From NCBI GenBank assembly GCA_025999735.1, contig BNXR01000102.1:1-6293 (forward strand): 6,293 nucleotides of DNA, in the 5' to 3' direction. The stretch's first letter is position 1. Every line of letters begins with the position of its first letter. The notes under the pieces are model-generated. The model did not search any database and had not been told where the DNA came from. It saw only the letters and a program-made list of their open reading frames with translations. A program made the position numbers and the translations under genes. Positions 5,697 through 6,293 of the stretch are shown piece after piece. This stretch comes from Bacteroidia bacterium (GTDB taxonomy: Bacteria > Bacteroidota > Bacteroidia > Bacteroidales > Marinifilaceae).

Positions 5697-5770
5697 TTTT
5701 GGCATAAATATAGTATAAATTTGTGCCAAAATTCAGGCTACAAAGATACTACTTTTTTGTCTGAAACAAA
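5697..5770 (-). promoter_or_regulatory. Promoter and palindromic operator of the truncated DUF6088 gene
   Basis: TTTG (5767-5770) and TATCTTTG (5741-5748), 18 bp apart, form a good Bacteroidota promoter on the minus strand. Downstream is an inverted repeat, TTTTGGCATAAAT (5697-5709) and ATTTGTGCCAAAA (5719-5731), 12 of 13 positions paired, with a 9-nt spacer. Spacer length, the CACAAAT core of the half-site and the AGCCTGAATTT between box and repeat match the control region at 4797-4845, so both are probably bound by related repressors. Confidence 0.7.
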
Positions 5771-5876
5771 CAAACTTTCCACATCAAAAACCTGTCATGA
5801 GCTATTTCCCTATCAGCCTTTATAACATTCCTCTTTGCAATAACCCTATTCTAAGTCGTTTTAATTTGATAATAAA

Positions 5877-5966
5877 TCAATGTGTTAGACCAGGAGGATT
5901 TTCATTAGCATCCCACTCCTCTTGCCAAAGTAGCACCTCTTTCAAAAGAAATGTGAATACGGTTAA
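5877..5966 (-). pseudogene. C-terminal remnant of an unidentified protein
   Basis: The minus strand from 5966 to the TGA at 5877-5879 reads as about 29 codons ending KEVLLWQEEWDANENPPGLTH. The residue composition (W, E, D, N, PPG) is that of real coding sequence rather than chance, but a stop in the same frame lies immediately upstream, so the rest of the gene is missing. I do not recognise the family. Downstream (5771-5876) there are further short open stretches in other frames, such as ADREIAHDRFLMWK, which may be more degenerate coding DNA. The break near 5966 lies just before the promoter of the + strand gene, so that insertion may have cut it. Confidence 0.4.
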
Positions 5967-5990
5967 TTATTTTTTTCCGGTGCTATTTTT

Positions 5991-5998
5991 TATCTTTG
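5991..5998 (+). promoter_or_regulatory. -7 promoter box TATCTTTG for the + strand gene at 6022
   Basis: TATCTTTG followed by CA is a full match to the TAnnTTTG box, 23 bp before the ATG at 6022. The -33 position 19 bp upstream is a T-run rather than TTTG, so strength is uncertain. The leader is A-rich (AATAGAATAAAAATA) with no Shine-Dalgarno. Confidence 0.55.
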
Positions 5999-6021
5999 CA
6001 CTCTAAAATAGAATAAAAATA

Positions 6022-6293
6022 ATGGGACGTAAAAAATTAGAAAGACCATCGGTTGATAGTTTATTTTTGACCGTATCGAAGATGTTAGTGCCGGATTATA
6101 TCTTAACGGATTTTGATATATATGGTGCCAAAGAGAGTACGGGCTGCTGGACGATAGAACTGCGCGAAAGAAACACCGAATATACATCGAAAGAGACCTG
6201 CAAGGATGGTATTATAAAGTAGAAGATGCAAAAATAGAGGAGCTACAGGGAGTCGTAAAGATGATAGATAAACATGAAACAGAGATTATTAAC
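6022..6293 (+). CDS. Probable ISAon1-type transposase N-terminal gene, frameshifted and partial
   Basis: From the ATG at 6022 the protein begins MGRKKLERPSVDSLF and continues with MLVPDYILTDFDI and CWTIELRE, resembling the small N-terminal ORF of ISAon1-type insertion sequences (pattern LLP..IL..FEI followed by W.I.L.EK). This is recognition by style, not by search. In the starting frame it stops at 6220-6222 after an uncharacteristic tail. Moving by -1 near 6166-6170 (GAA AGA re-read as AAG AAA) gives KKHRIYIERDLQGWYYKVED and stays open to the window end (...KHETEIIN). One lost A in the AAAG run would explain this. The site is not a classical slippery sequence, so a mutation or sequencing error is likelier than programmed shifting. 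The second part does not clearly match the usual ISAon1 continuation, so a junction between two genes is also possible. Confidence 0.45.

Noticed and set aside
5797..6006. ORFs on both strands around 5797-6187 and other short ORFs antisense to the toxin and antitoxin genes
   Set aside because: Their translations look like shadows of neighbouring genes or low-complexity sequence, with no promoter or family-like motif.
6166..6174. Programmed frameshifting in the putative insertion-sequence gene
   Set aside because: The bases are not an A_AAA_AAG or A_AAG site in the starting frame, so a simple indel or gene junction is likelier.

Overview
The window looks like a piece of accessory (island-type) DNA from a member of the Bacteroidota, probably Bacteroidales. 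The main reason is promoter grammar: nearly every credible gene start is preceded by the Bacteroidota -7 box TAnnTTTG, often with a TTG/TTTG -33 box 18-20 bp upstream, while Shine-Dalgarno sequences are poor or absent. The DNA is AT-rich, and the protein families (AbiE modules, DUF6088-type antitoxins, a PIN toxin fragment with its small antitoxin, a group II intron) are usual for mobile regions of gut or oral Bacteroidota. The species cannot be named from sequence alone.

Layout, left to right. Bases 1 to about 910 are the 3' part of a group II intron on the + strand: the C-terminal part of its reverse transcriptase/maturase (open at the left edge), then a near-canonical domain V and a domain VI hairpin. 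A terminator-like hairpin (975-997) and an orphan leftward promoter (1045-1052) follow. From 1134 to 5679 everything is on the minus strand and consists of toxin-antitoxin modules placed head to tail. Read in the direction of transcription (right to left) they are: (a) a truncated DUF6088-type antitoxin without its toxin (5679-5215), whose tail runs through a terminator-like hairpin; (b) a small antitoxin (5153-4944) overlapping a PIN-domain toxin cut off after about 41 residues (4966 to about 4844); (c) a second DUF6088-type antitoxin (4777-4158) that needs a -1 frameshift at A_AAA_AAG to give its full C-terminus, followed with overlap by an AbiEii/AbiGii-type nucleotidyltransferase toxin (4170-3166); (d) after a 368-bp gap holding a long attC-like palindrome (3022-3083), a classical abiEi/abiEii pair with ATGA overlap (2797-1134). 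The right end holds a short minus-strand coding remnant (5877-5966) and, on the + strand, the start of a probable ISAon1-type transposase N-terminal gene (from 6022), frameshifted near 6168 and running off the window.

How the parts work together. Modules (c) and (d) look like two independent type IV-style toxin-antitoxin systems: each pairs a winged-helix antitoxin/repressor with a nucleotidyltransferase toxin, and the two toxins belong to different subfamilies. Modules (a) and (b) are broken relatives. The most interesting signals are the frameshift site exactly where antitoxin (c) passes into its overlap with the toxin; the nearly identical promoter-plus-palindrome control regions of the two DUF6088 genes, which imply shared ancestry and possible cross-regulation; and an in-frame chimera joining the PIN fragment to DUF6088 across the latter's own promoter and operator. 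All functional assignments rest on reading the translations by eye; no database search was run.
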